From Paraburkholderia diazotrophica (GTDB taxonomy: Bacteria > Pseudomonadota > Gammaproteobacteria > Burkholderiales > Burkholderiaceae), in assembly GCF_900108945.1 (NCBI RefSeq), contig NZ_FNYE01000006.1, positions 248,001 to 312,000 on the forward strand: a DNA stretch of 64,000 nt. The letters are read 5' to 3'. The number at the start of each line of letters is the position of its first letter. Within the stretch, counting starts at the first letter, position 1. The position numbers and the translations under genes are program-made. The notes below the pieces were generated by a model. That model did not search any database and was not told the DNA's origin. It saw nothing but the letters and a program-made list of their open reading frames with translations. Positions 9,186-18,049 of this stretch are shown piece by piece.

Positions 9186-10820
9186 ATGGAAAGACTATCC
9201 AGCCGATCGCGCACGGTGATCTCCGTCGACGCCACGCAGGTATTCGAGCTGTTGCCCGACGCGTGGCTCATCCTCGACGAGCGCTGCGAGGTCGTGGCCG
9301 CGAACGCGCGTTATCGCGAGATGCACGGTGTCACGCTGTCCGATATCCAGGGCTGTTCGATCCACGACATCAATCAGGTCGGTCCGCAATCGCAGCGGGA
9401 ATTGCGCCGCAGCTGGCTCGATTCGCTGCTAGCCGGTCTCGTGCCTGGCGAGCCGCGCCTTTCTTCGCTGATCCGTTATGACACACCTGCGCCAGACAGC
9501 AGCGATGGCGCGCTGATGCCGCGCTACTGGCAGGCGCGCGCGTCGATGATCGAGCCGAGCGACGGCCGGGCGCCGCTGATCGCGATGTGCATGATGGACG
9601 TGACCGAGTCGCTTGCGATCACCGAGCGCGATCAGCGCGAGCGCGAAAAGCTGCGTTCGCAGGTGCGCCGGCGCCAGGTGCTCGTCGACGAAGCGAACGC
9701 GGAACTGCGCATGCATCGCGAGCAGTTGCGCCAGGCGCTCGAGTTCGCGCATGTCGGCGCGTGGGAGCTCAATCCGGCCACGGGCGCGATCGACGCCACC
9801 GAACAATGCAAGATCAACCTCGGGCTTTCGGCATCCGATGCGCTGACCGAGAAGCGTCTTTTCGACGAGCTGATCGACCAAGCCGACCGCGCCCGCGTGA
9901 AGGACGCGATGCAAGGCGCGCTCAAGCGGCGCGAGCACTTCGAAGTCGAGTTCCGCGTCACGTGGCCCGACCTCACTGTGCGCTGGGTGCTGCTGCGCGG
10001 GCTCGGCCGCTATCACGACGACAACGCGCTGAAGTCGATTGTCGGCTTCACGCTCGATATCACGTCGCGCAAGGAGGCCGAGCTCGAACAGCGCGCGATC
10101 GCCGAATCGGAAAAGCGCGCACGCAAGCATAGCGACGAAGCCGCGCGCGCGATGGATCGTTTCGTCACGGCCGTCAGCCACGAGTTGCGCTCGCCGCTCG
10201 GCGCGATTCTCTCGTGGACGACGCTGCTGCAGCGTGCCGCCGATCCCGCCCACGTGACACGCGCGGCGGGCGTGATCGAGCGCAACGCGCATCAGCTTGC
10301 GCATATGGTCGACGATCTGCTCGACAGCGGCGCGATCGCGACGGGCAAGCTGTCCGTGAATCTTCAGCCCGTCGATCTGGGCGCGCTCGCAGGCAACGTC
10401 GCCGAGGACATGCGCATGTCGGCGGAAGCGAAAGGATTGCGCTTCGTGGTCGGCGAGCTTGCGCCGTGCATCGTGATGGCCGACGAAAGCCGGATGAAGC
10501 AGGTCGCGTGGAATCTGCTGTCGAATGCGGTGAAATTCTGCACGCAGGGCGAAGTCGAATTGAGCGTAACGGTAAAGGGTCAGCAGGCCGAACTGTCGGT
10601 GCGCGATACGGGTTGCGGCATCGAGCCCGATGCGCTGATGCGCATTTTCGAGCGCTTTCGCCAGGTCGATCCCGAAAGCGGCGGGCGCGTCGCGGGGCTG
10701 GGTCTCGGGCTATGGCTCGTCAAGCATCTCGTCGATCTGCATCACGGCACCGTCGCAGCCGAGAGCGCGGGGCGCGGTGAGGGTTCGACGTTCAGGGTGA
10801 CGCTGCCGCTCTATCGTTGA
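9186..10820 (+). CDS. PAS-domain sensor histidine kinase
   Basis: 544-aa soluble-looking sensor kinase. Order: PAS domain (about 15-140), a charged coiled-coil linker (about 148-185), a second PAS/PAC domain (about 188-305), HisKA with the phospho-acceptor His332 in SHELRSP, then HATPase_c with the N box (LLSNAVKF), DTGCGI G1 box and GLGLGLWL G2 box. No transmembrane helices are evident, suggesting cytoplasmic sensing. It is divergent from the lone receiver at 8344-8775 and ends 156 bp before glgX. The ATG at 9186 precedes the first PAS domain; an upstream in-frame start at 9069 gives a low-quality Arg/Ser-rich extension. Confidence 0.92.
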   Translation: MERLSSRSRTVISVDATQVFELLPDAWLILDERCEVVAANARYREMHGVTLSDIQGCSIHDINQVGPQSQRELRRSWLDSLLAGLVPGEPRLSSLIRYDTPAPDSSDGALMPRYWQARASMIEPSDGRAPLIAMCMMDVTESLAITERDQREREKLRSQVRRRQVLVDEANAELRMHREQLRQALEFAHVGAWELNPATGAIDATEQCKINLGLSASDALTEKRLFDELIDQADRARVKDAMQGALKRREHFEVEFRVTWPDLTVRWVLLRGLGRYHDDNALKSIVGFTLDITSRKEAELEQRAIAESEKRARKHSDEAARAMDRFVTAVSHELRSPLGAILSWTTLLQRAADPAHVTRAAGVIERNAHQLAHMVDDLLDSGAIATGKLSVNLQPVDLGALAGNVAEDMRMSAEAKGLRFVVGELAPCIVMADESRMKQVAWNLLSNAVKFCTQGEVELSVTVKGQQAELSVRDTGCGIEPDALMRIFERFRQVDPESGGRVAGLGLGLWLVKHLVDLHHGTVAAESAGRGEGSTFRVTLPLYR

Positions 10821-10861
10821 CACCTCGTCGAGCGAAACGTGCGGAAGTGCGTTAGCGTTCG

Positions 10862-10907
10862 CCTATAGGTGCATCCCTATAGGTACATCGATTGGGTACA
10901 TCGATTG
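10862..10907. repeat. Two adjacent short direct repeats upstream of glgX
   Basis: CCTATAGGT occurs at 10862-10870 and again at 10876-10884 (14-bp period). GGTACATCGATTG occurs at 10882-10894 and again at 10895-10907 (13-bp period). CCTATAGG is itself palindromic. The array lies 70-115 bp upstream of the glgX start, so it may be an operator array; it may equally be slippage. Confidence 0.7.
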
Positions 10908-10976
10908 CTGCCCGCAGCGCTGCCGCCGTGCATGCGGCATGCGCCGCGCCCGTTCAATTCGCGTGAGGAACACACC

Positions 10977-13148
10977 ATGCCGATCGATTCCCGCATTGCC
11001 GAGGGCCTGCCTTTTCCGCTCGGCGCGACATGGGACGGCCGGGGCGTCAATTTCGCGCTCTTCTCCGCCAATGCAACGAAGGTCGAGTTGTGTCTGTTCG
11101 ACGAGAAGGGCAAGAAGGAACGCGAACGCATCGAACTGCCCGAATACACCGACGAAGTGTGGCACGTGCATGTCGCCGGATTGAAGCCGGGCACCGTCTA
11201 TGGCTATCGCGTGCATGGTCCGTATGAGCCCGACGCCGGTCATCGTTTCAATCCGAACAAGCTGCTGCTCGATCCGTATGCGAAGGCGCATGTGGGCGCG
11301 TTGCGCTGGGACCCGTCGCTGTTCGGCTACACGCTGGAATCTGAGGACGACCTCACATTCGACGAGCGCGACAGCGCGCCGTTCATGCCGAAGTGCCAGG
11401 TCGTCGATCAGACGTTCAACTGGACGCATCCGACTCGCATCCGCGTGCCTTGGGACCGCACGATCGTCTACGAGACGCACGTGCGCGGCTATACGAAACG
11501 TCATCCCGGCGTGCCCAAAGCGATGCGAGGCACCTTCGACGGTCTCACGCAAAAGGCCGTGATCGACCATATCAGGCGTATCGGCGTGACGACGATCGAA
11601 CTGCTGCCCATTCATTCGTTCGTCAACGATCAGTATCTGCTCGACAAGGGGCTCACCAACTACTGGGGCTACAACACGATCGGTTTTTTCGCGGCCGATC
11701 CGCGTTACTTCGCGCGCGGCCCTGGCGCGGTCGACGAATTCAAGGCGATGATCGACCGCCTGCACGACGCCGGCCTCGAACTGATACTCGACGTCGTGTA
11801 CAACCATACGGCCGAGGGCAACGAACGCGGGCCGACGCTGTCGTTTCGCGGGATCGACAACGCGTCGTACTACCGGCTGATGCCTGAGCAGAACCGCTAT
11901 TACATCAACGATACGGGCACGGGCAACACGCTGAACCTGTCGCATCCGCGCGTGCTGCAGATGGTGACGGACAGCCTGCGCTACTGGGTCACGGAGATGA
12001 ACGTCGACGGCTTCCGCTTCGATCTCGCGACCATCCTCGGGCGCGAGCCGTATGGTTTCGACGAAGGCGGCGGCTTTCTCGACAGTTGCCGGCAAGACCC
12101 GATCATCTCCAGCGTGAAGCTGATTGCGGAGCCGTGGGATTGCGGGCCGGGCGGCTATCAGGTGGGTGGTTTTCCGCCGGGCTGGGCCGAATGGAACGAC
12201 CGCTTTCGCGACACGGTGCGCGGGTTCTGGAAAGGCGATGAAGGCGAGGCCGCCGATCTCGCGACACGCATCACGGCATCGGGCGATTTCTTCAACCGGC
12301 GCGGCAGGCGTCCGTGGGCCAGCGTGAACTTCATCACCGCGCACGACGGCTTCACGCTAAACGATCTCGTGTCGTACAACGAGCGTCACAACGAAGCGAA
12401 CGGCGAGGACAACAACGACGGCCATAGCGACAACCGCTCGTGGAATTGCGGCGTCGAAGGGCCGACCGACGATGCCGAAGTGATCGCGTTGCGCGAGCGC
12501 CAGAAGCGCAACATGCTCGCGACGCTGCTGTTTTCGCAAGGCACGCCGATGGTGCTCGCCGGCGACGAATTCGGCCGCACGCAGAAGGGCAACAACAACG
12601 CGTATTGCCAGGACGATGAGATCAGCTGGGTGGACTGGACGGGCATCGACGACGACGGCCGCGCGCTTATCGAATTTGTGCGCAAGCTCACGACGCTGCG
12701 CCATGCGCTGCCCGTGCTGCGACGCAATCGCTTTCTCACGGGCGAGATGCGCGAGGACATCGGCGTGATGGACGTGAAGTGGCTGAGTCCCGCAGGCGTC
12801 GAATTGACGGGCGACCAATGGGACGATGCGACGATGCGCTGCTTCGGCCTCGTGATCGACGGCCGCGCGCAGGCGAGCGGCATCCGCAAGCCCGCATCCG
12901 ATGCGACCTTGCTGCTGGTCGTCAACGCGTATCACGACGTCGTCGACTTCACGCTGCCGGAGATACCCGGCAGCGATCAATGGAGCTGCATGATCGATAC
13001 GAACGCGCCCGAGCGAGACGAATTGCCGGACTTCGAATCGGGCGACGTCTATCAGGTGACGGGCCGCTCGATGCTGCTGTTCGCGCTGCACGCGAAGGGC
13101 GAGACACAACGGATCTTCGATCGGCTGGGAGAACGTTTGACGGCCTAG
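10977..13148 (+). CDS. glgX: Glycogen debranching enzyme GlgX
   Basis: 723-aa GH13 isoamylase-type enzyme that cleaves alpha-1,6 branches of phosphorylase-trimmed glycogen. An N-terminal CBM48-like domain (PFPLGATWDGRGVNFALFS) precedes the catalytic barrel. The conserved GH13 regions are visible: DVVYNHTAEG, DGFRFDLA with the nucleophile Asp, LIAEPWD with the acid Glu, and ITAHDGFTL. Length matches GlgX (about 650-730 aa). Start at 10977 is supported by GTGAGGAA upstream. No other glycogen genes are in the window, so it is a dispersed copy. Confidence 0.95.
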   Translation: MPIDSRIAEGLPFPLGATWDGRGVNFALFSANATKVELCLFDEKGKKERERIELPEYTDEVWHVHVAGLKPGTVYGYRVHGPYEPDAGHRFNPNKLLLDPYAKAHVGALRWDPSLFGYTLESEDDLTFDERDSAPFMPKCQVVDQTFNWTHPTRIRVPWDRTIVYETHVRGYTKRHPGVPKAMRGTFDGLTQKAVIDHIRRIGVTTIELLPIHSFVNDQYLLDKGLTNYWGYNTIGFFAADPRYFARGPGAVDEFKAMIDRLHDAGLELILDVVYNHTAEGNERGPTLSFRGIDNASYYRLMPEQNRYYINDTGTGNTLNLSHPRVLQMVTDSLRYWVTEMNVDGFRFDLATILGREPYGFDEGGGFLDSCRQDPIISSVKLIAEPWDCGPGGYQVGGFPPGWAEWNDRFRDTVRGFWKGDEGEAADLATRITASGDFFNRRGRRPWASVNFITAHDGFTLNDLVSYNERHNEANGEDNNDGHSDNRSWNCGVEGPTDDAEVIALRERQKRNMLATLLFSQGTPMVLAGDEFGRTQKGNNNAYCQDDEISWVDWTGIDDDGRALIEFVRKLTTLRHALPVLRRNRFLTGEMREDIGVMDVKWLSPAGVELTGDQWDDATMRCFGLVIDGRAQASGIRKPASDATLLLVVNAYHDVVDFTLPEIPGSDQWSCMIDTNAPERDELPDFESGDVYQVTGRSMLLFALHAKGETQRIFDRLGERLTA

Positions 13149-13375
13149 CGCTTATGTCAGCGACGGGCCGATCAAATCGAACATCGAAGCCCGTTGCTGA
13201 CACGTCAGACATTCACGCACTGCGCGCAACCGTCCCCTGCGATGCGAAGCGCGCCGTACGCCGGATGTAAAACACGCGTTGAAAATGGCGCTTTTTTACA
13301 GCAGTGCTTTACGAGCCGCGGCAGCGCTGGGAAGTTGCGGCGCGTTGCACGGCCCCGCAAATTAGTGCTCAAGAC

Positions 13376-13963
13376 TCAGATATCAAGCCGCGAGATCTTC
13401 GTGCCTTCGAGCGATACGCCCGCCATCAGGCCCGCATTGGTCAGCACGAACGCCTGAACGGGCGCCGTGGCCGTCGTCGAGTCGATGTTGCCGTTCGCAC
13501 CCACCTTCACGAGCGCGACCGTCGCATCGCCGCCGACCGACCAGCCCTGGCTGTTGCGGAAGCGGTCGAGCGCATCCTGCGTCATGAAGAGAAAGATCAC
13601 GCCCTTCGACTGCGCGCCGATCTGCAGACCGAACGAGCCGGCTGCCGTGCTGTAATAGCCGACCGGTTGCCCGCCGACACGCAACGCGCCCTGGCCATAC
13701 TGACCCCCGATCCAGAAGCCCGCCTGCACGACCGACGGAAACACCAGCACGCCACGCGATTTCGCGACGAGCTCACGCGAGCCGTGGACGCTCGTATAAA
13801 GGCGCGACAGCGTTTCATCGACGCTCGAATTGATCGCTCTGCGCTTGTCCGCGTTACTGGTTGCTGTCGTGGAGTTCGAAGGCGTCGTCGTGCAGCCGGC
13901 GAGAGCCATGCTGCCGGCGGCGAGTGCGGCACCCGTGCTGAAGATGAAATTTCTTCTATGCAT
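13376..13963 (-). CDS. SYLF/YSC84-family lipoprotein
   Basis: 195-aa secreted protein with a lipoprotein signal peptide (MHRRNFIFSTGAALAAGSMALAGC, lipobox ALAGC, lipidated Cys near residue 24; RR at 3-4 would also fit a Tat-like signal). The mature part is a SYLF domain (SRGVLVFPSVVQAGFWIGGQ, then GYYSTAAGSFGLQIGAQSKG). The domain binds phosphoinositides in eukaryotes; its bacterial role is unknown, though secreted copies are common in Burkholderia. A strong CAGGAGAACTCAA ribosome site supports the start. It is convergent with glgX. Confidence 0.88.
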   Translation of the reverse strand: MHRRNFIFSTGAALAAGSMALAGCTTTPSNSTTATSNADKRRAINSSVDETLSRLYTSVHGSRELVAKSRGVLVFPSVVQAGFWIGGQYGQGALRVGGQPVGYYSTAAGSFGLQIGAQSKGVIFLFMTQDALDRFRNSQGWSVGGDATVALVKVGANGNIDSTTATAPVQAFVLTNAGLMAGVSLEGTKISRLDI

Positions 13964-14184
13964 TTGAGTTCTCCTGTCTGTCAACGCAAAGTCCACGGTT
14001 TGCGCCTCCCTGGGTGCATCACCGCGCCGATGAGGGTCGCGAAACCCTTGATTGGCAAGGACTAACGATATGGCAGCAGTCCGTGTGCCCACTGAGGCCC
14101 TGAAACGTTGGACGTCGCGCGCGCGGGGCACGATGAGACCTGACGGTACGAGCGCACTCACGAACCGCGCGATGCGTGTATGAA

Positions 14185-14652
14185 TTACAAGCCGTCGTTT
14201 CGCTGCACGTTATCCGATTCGGACACGGCCCGCTTCAACAGGGCGAGCAGGCGTTGCGGCGTCAGCGGCTTTGCGCAATGCGCGTCGAAGCCCGCTTCAC
14301 GCGCGCGCTCGCGGTCGGACTGCGATGCGTAGCCCGTGCACGCGATCAGCAACATGTGGGAAGTCGACGGCGACGCACGCAGACGTCGCGCCAGTTCGAG
14401 TCCGTCGACGCCCGGCATCGCGATGTCGAGCACGACGGCAAATGGCTGCCATGCGGCCGCGAATTCGCAGACATCCTCCGCGCCATGCATTGCGCGGCAC
14501 TCGAAGCCATTGGCGTACAGCAGCAGTTGCAGCGCATCGGCGGCATCCGCGTAATCGTCGACGACCAGTACGCGCCGGTGATTGGACATATGCGTGGGAA
14601 TCGGCCGCCATTGCAATACGTCGTCACTGTCGCGCGGGTTTTTCGTAGCCAT
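14185..14652 (-). CDS. Single-domain response regulator
   Basis: 155-aa lone receiver. Acidic pocket VVDDY (Asp32/33), phospho-acceptor Asp76 (VLDIAMPG) and Lys128 (AKPL) are present; no output domain follows. Start at 14652 is backed by GGGAG upstream; a shorter form starting at MSNHRR is possible. It lies 220 bp from the SYLF gene on the same strand and is the second lone receiver within 6 kb of the PAS kinase, so it may be a further partner of that kinase (inferred). Confidence 0.87.
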   Translation of the reverse strand: MATKNPRDSDDVLQWRPIPTHMSNHRRVLVVDDYADAADALQLLLYANGFECRAMHGAEDVCEFAAAWQPFAVVLDIAMPGVDGLELARRLRASPSTSHMLLIACTGYASQSDRERAREAGFDAHCAKPLTPQRLLALLKRAVSESDNVQRNDGL

Positions 14653-15008
14653 CCCCGTTGATCTCCCGTCACTCTCTCCCCCAAGGCACCGAATCGAGCA
14701 AGGGCCGGACCCGAGACGCGACGTGTTTTCAAATGCATTCAACACCTCGAATTGACAATTACGGCGCCGCCTGGGGTTAACCAGTGGGCTCAGTGAGGCG
14801 AACATAATCGCCGCACGCTAATGCGAAGGAATAAACATAAAACATGTTGTTTATAAGTCGGCCATCGGCTTTATTCATGCGACATAAACGGTCATTCGGA
14901 TTTATATTCTGAATGGCGCGACAAAGCGGATTGAAACAGGGCGCCGGCAACGCGCAATACGATTGCCGGAATGCGTGCCTCCAATAAAACAAGCCAACGA
15001 GGGCTTTA
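14653..15008. other. AT-rich intergenic region upstream of racemase gene
   Basis: 356 bp between divergent genes. The stretch 14800-14910 is strikingly AT-rich for this GC-rich chromosome, with repeated AATAAACATAAAACATG-like sequence. It probably contains the promoter of the racemase gene. No supported open reading frame. Confidence 0.55.
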
Positions 15009-16502
15009 ATGAAACCATCGTCTGTTATTGGGCGGCGCGCATTCGGCATTGTCGGCGGCGCGGCGCGTCTCGCAAGCGCGGAGCTATTGCGCAAGATGCA
15101 TTACGCGAATTCGGCTGCACGCCACTTTCAGCCGCTCGATATTGCTGTCGAACGCGGCGCGAGTGACAAGCGCCGCGACTCCAATCCACCTGTTGCCGGT
15201 TCTGCGGAACACCAGCTGCGCACATTCGACGCGATTCGCGATTTCGAACAGCGCGGCGTGCTGGCCGTCGCGTTGCCGTGTTTCGAGAGCCATCTGTTCA
15301 TCGACGAATTGCAGGCGAACACGCGTGTCGTGGTGGTCGATATGATCGCTGCGCTCTTTGCACATATCCGGCAGCGTTTTCCGTTCGCGCGGCGCGTCGG
15401 CGTGCTGACTTCGCCGCTGCTGTGCGAGCGGCGGCTTTTCGAATGTTACGGCGCGCGCGTGCGTATCGACGTGGTCAGCGTGGGAGTCGAGGACGCGGGC
15501 GCGCTGCGTGCCGCCTGTGACTCGCTGATTGCGCAGGGCGTCGATGTGCTGTTGCCGGCCACGATCGATAGCGCGCTATCGGTGCAACGGCTCGGCGCGC
15601 TCGCGGTGCCCATCGTCGACTCGTACGCAGCCTACGCGCGGCATCTGATCACAGCCGATCATCGCAAGCCGGCGCGCCAGATCACGCTCGGCGTCGTCGG
15701 CGGAGTGGGGCCCGCCGCGACCGTCGACTTCATGCACAAGGTCGTGCGCAATACGCCCGCCGTCCGCGACCAGGACCACATCAAGATCATCGTCGAACAG
15801 AACCCGCAGATTCCCGATCGCACCGATTATCTGATGGGCAATGGCGTGGACCCGACGCTCGCGCTCTATGCAACTTGCCGAAAGCTCGAAGACGGCGGCG
15901 CCGATGTGATCGCCATTCCTTGCAATACCGCGCATGCGTTCATCGCGCCGATTGAAGCGCGATTGCGCGTGCCCATCGTCAGCATGATGAGCGTGACGGC
16001 CGATCATCTGCGTACGACATTTCCCGCAGTCGAACATATCGGTCTGCTCGCAACCGATGGCACGCTTGCGAGCGGCGTGTATCGAAGCGCGCTCGAAGCG
16101 CGCGGACTGACCTAGGTCTTGCCGTCCGCCGCGATGCAGGCACGGGTGACGAAGGCAATCTACGGGACGCGCGGCGTGAAAGCGGGCTACACGAGCGGCG
16201 AATGCGTCGACGACATCATCGCCGCGATCGAGAGCCTGCTGTTGCAGGAAGTCGAAGTGATTCTGCTGGCGTGCACGGAATTGCCGCTGCTCTTTCCGCA
16301 AGCGGCCACCGTTTCGCGCCGAGGCCGCACCGCGCACCTCGTCGATCCGACCGACGTGCTCGCGAAATGCTGTGTCGAGTTCGCTTTGGGCAAGCCGATC
16401 GCAGAGCAGGCGAGCGCGCCTCTGGAAAGTGTGCCCGTCGACTATGCTGCATTGGCCGCGCGAGTCGAAAGAGGAGTGGTACTTAATGCCGGGGTTCTTT
16501 GA
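15009..16502 (+). pseudogene. Two-lobed aspartate/glutamate racemase family gene interrupted by an in-frame amber codon
   Basis: A 497-residue reading frame interrupted only by TAG at 16113-16115 (codon 369); the frame continues unchanged to the TGA-terminated end at 16502. Residues 13-217 form a racemase-like lobe (GIVGGAAR, Cys91 in ALPCFES, but Ala/Thr instead of the second Cys in LLPATID). Residues 227-497 form a standard Asp/Glu racemase lobe (GVVGGVGPAATVDFM, first catalytic Cys305 in IPCNTAH, second catalytic Cys422 in LACTELPLL). The stop separates Cys305 from Cys422, so the truncated 368-aa product cannot have the two-Cys active site. I call it a pseudogene; readthrough or a sequencing error are the alternatives. 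Confidence 0.8.
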
Positions 16503-16678
16503 AGCGCAATCGCATTGCGACTCGCGTATTTCCTTTCTGACGACTTTCCATAAAAAGAGTCAGGTGAATTGTTAATTCTTCTTGGTGGACGTTTCACAAT
16601 ACTTTCTTGATCCGACGTCAGACTCTGCTCTCTTGTCTTGCACGCGTAGAAGAGCAGAACACAACAGCGCAAGCTTGA

Positions 16679-16712
16679 CCCCGGCATCGTTCGCGTGCCG
16701 GGGCCTTTTTTG
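16679..16712 (+). terminator. Strong rho-independent terminator
   Basis: Perfect 8-bp stem CCCCGGCA / TGCCGGGG (16679-16686 and 16696-16703) with a 9-nt loop, then CC and six T. It points to the plus strand and lies 176 bp after the racemase frame. It could end that transcript or a small RNA starting in the gap: an upstream 7-bp hairpin (CTGCTCT / AGAGCAG at 16625-16631 and 16651-16657) precedes it. Confidence 0.85.
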
Positions 16713-16742
16713 TGTTGTTGCTTGCTCGCAGACGCAACGGAC

Positions 16743-17711
16743 TCAGACGAGCGGCAGCGTCTGACGTTGCAGCGTCGGCTTCATGACCGGCGTGAGCGCG
16801 TCGAAGATGCGCTTGCCTTGCTCTTCATCGATCAGGCTGCCGAGCAGCGAGCGAAAGCGCGGCTCTTCGACGCCCGACACGATGTATTGCCAACGATACG
16901 CGTCGAGCATCGCCGCCTGCACTTCCGCGAATTCGGCGTGCATCAGCGTGCGGCCCACATGCTCGCAAAAGTACGCGGCATCTTCTTTCGCCTGGATCTG
17001 CACGAGCCCATCGACGCCCGCCACGAGCGCGATCAGATCGCCGACGGCGGCGTCGCGCTCGGGCTTGCCGAGCTTCGCGTCCTCACGCATCCATTCGAGT
17101 TCGTCGATGATCGCGTGCTGCGACTCTTCCTTCCAGTGATACATGAACACGTCCTTGAAGAGCGGCGACAGGCTGTCGTCGGCTTCGATGCTCTGCCGGT
17201 AGTGCACCTGCGAGAAGATTTCGATGTGGCACGTCAGCGCGAGAATCGACCATGTCGATTTGCCGAGCACGAAGGAAGCGACATCGTCGGCATCGGGCAG
17301 GAAGCGATAACCCGCGGGCATGTCTGCGCCCGCGAGCAGTTCCATGCGGCGGAACAGCTCCTGGTGCTTCAGTTCCTCGTCGGTGAGACGCACGATCGCT
17401 TCGAGCGCGATCTGGTCGCCTAGCGCGTGATCGCGTCCGAGTTCGAGCATCTTCGCGCCGATGAAGCGTTCGACGAGCCGGAACATATTCGCGTAAGTGC
17501 GCCCCTGTACCTGCGACCAGAAACGGCGTTCGGCTTCATTCAGGAACGGCAGGCGATAGGCCTGGGACAGCCCGTCGGGCAAAAACTTCTGAGTGGTATC
17601 GAGCGTGCGTCCGCGTATCACGTCGTCGTCGATGTCCCAGCGGATGCGCTTGGACACTTCGACGCATTTGGCGTAGCGATGAGAAGGCAGTGAATACTCT
17701 ACGGCTTGCAT
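16743..17711 (-). CDS. Ferritin-like diiron protein, putative oxygenase (AurF-like)
   Basis: 322-aa all-helical protein with the ligand pattern of a ferritin-like diiron site: Glu near 81-90, E113-x-x-H116 (DEELKHQE), Glu164 (CHIEIF) and E196-x-x-H199 (KEESQHA). Spacing resembles the AurF/p-aminobenzoate N-oxygenase group more than ferritins, so it may be an oxygenase; no substrate can be named. Start at 17711 is supported by AGGAA nine bases upstream. It follows the hydrolase-LuxR gene on the same strand after 338 bp, which may mean shared regulation. Confidence 0.65.
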   Translation of the reverse strand: MQAVEYSLPSHRYAKCVEVSKRIRWDIDDDVIRGRTLDTTQKFLPDGLSQAYRLPFLNEAERRFWSQVQGRTYANMFRLVERFIGAKMLELGRDHALGDQIALEAIVRLTDEELKHQELFRRMELLAGADMPAGYRFLPDADDVASFVLGKSTWSILALTCHIEIFSQVHYRQSIEADDSLSPLFKDVFMYHWKEESQHAIIDELEWMREDAKLGKPERDAAVGDLIALVAGVDGLVQIQAKEDAAYFCEHVGRTLMHAEFAEVQAAMLDAYRWQYIVSGVEEPRFRSLLGSLIDEEQGKRIFDALTPVMKPTLQRQTLPLV

Positions 17712-18049
17712 CTTCGGATTCCTGTCGGCCCCGGCGCTGAAGCCAGGTGGGCCTGCGATGGGGGCAGTTGCGGGATTGCAGTGGGGATGGCGCCAGAAAG
17801 AGAACGACGCAAGAAGGCGCCGACTCAAAGCGCTGCGCCGCGGCCAGCTGCGTGTTGCGCGTCGTGACGTATCGCTCAGGAACGCATTCTGTTGACGGCC
17901 GTCGCAACGGACATGAGACACGCGTCCCGGTGTGGCCGATAAGCACCGCAACAACGCGGAAAAAAGCCGGGACAGACGCCCCGATGTGCGCCCTGATATG
18001 TGCCGCGCAAAGCGGCGCATGAGCGTCACGCGAACGTCTCACATGACCG
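17712..18049. other. Intergenic region upstream of diiron gene
   Basis: 338 bp without a supported gene. A short GCCGC / GCGGC hairpin lies at 18002-18016, just after the LuxR-fusion gene end in the minus direction. The rest should contain the promoter of the diiron gene; I cannot place it confidently. Confidence 0.45.

Noticed and set aside
17750-17785. Sigma-54 promoter (-24 GG / -12 GC)
   Set aside because: GG and GC elements are present but the spacing is not the required one.
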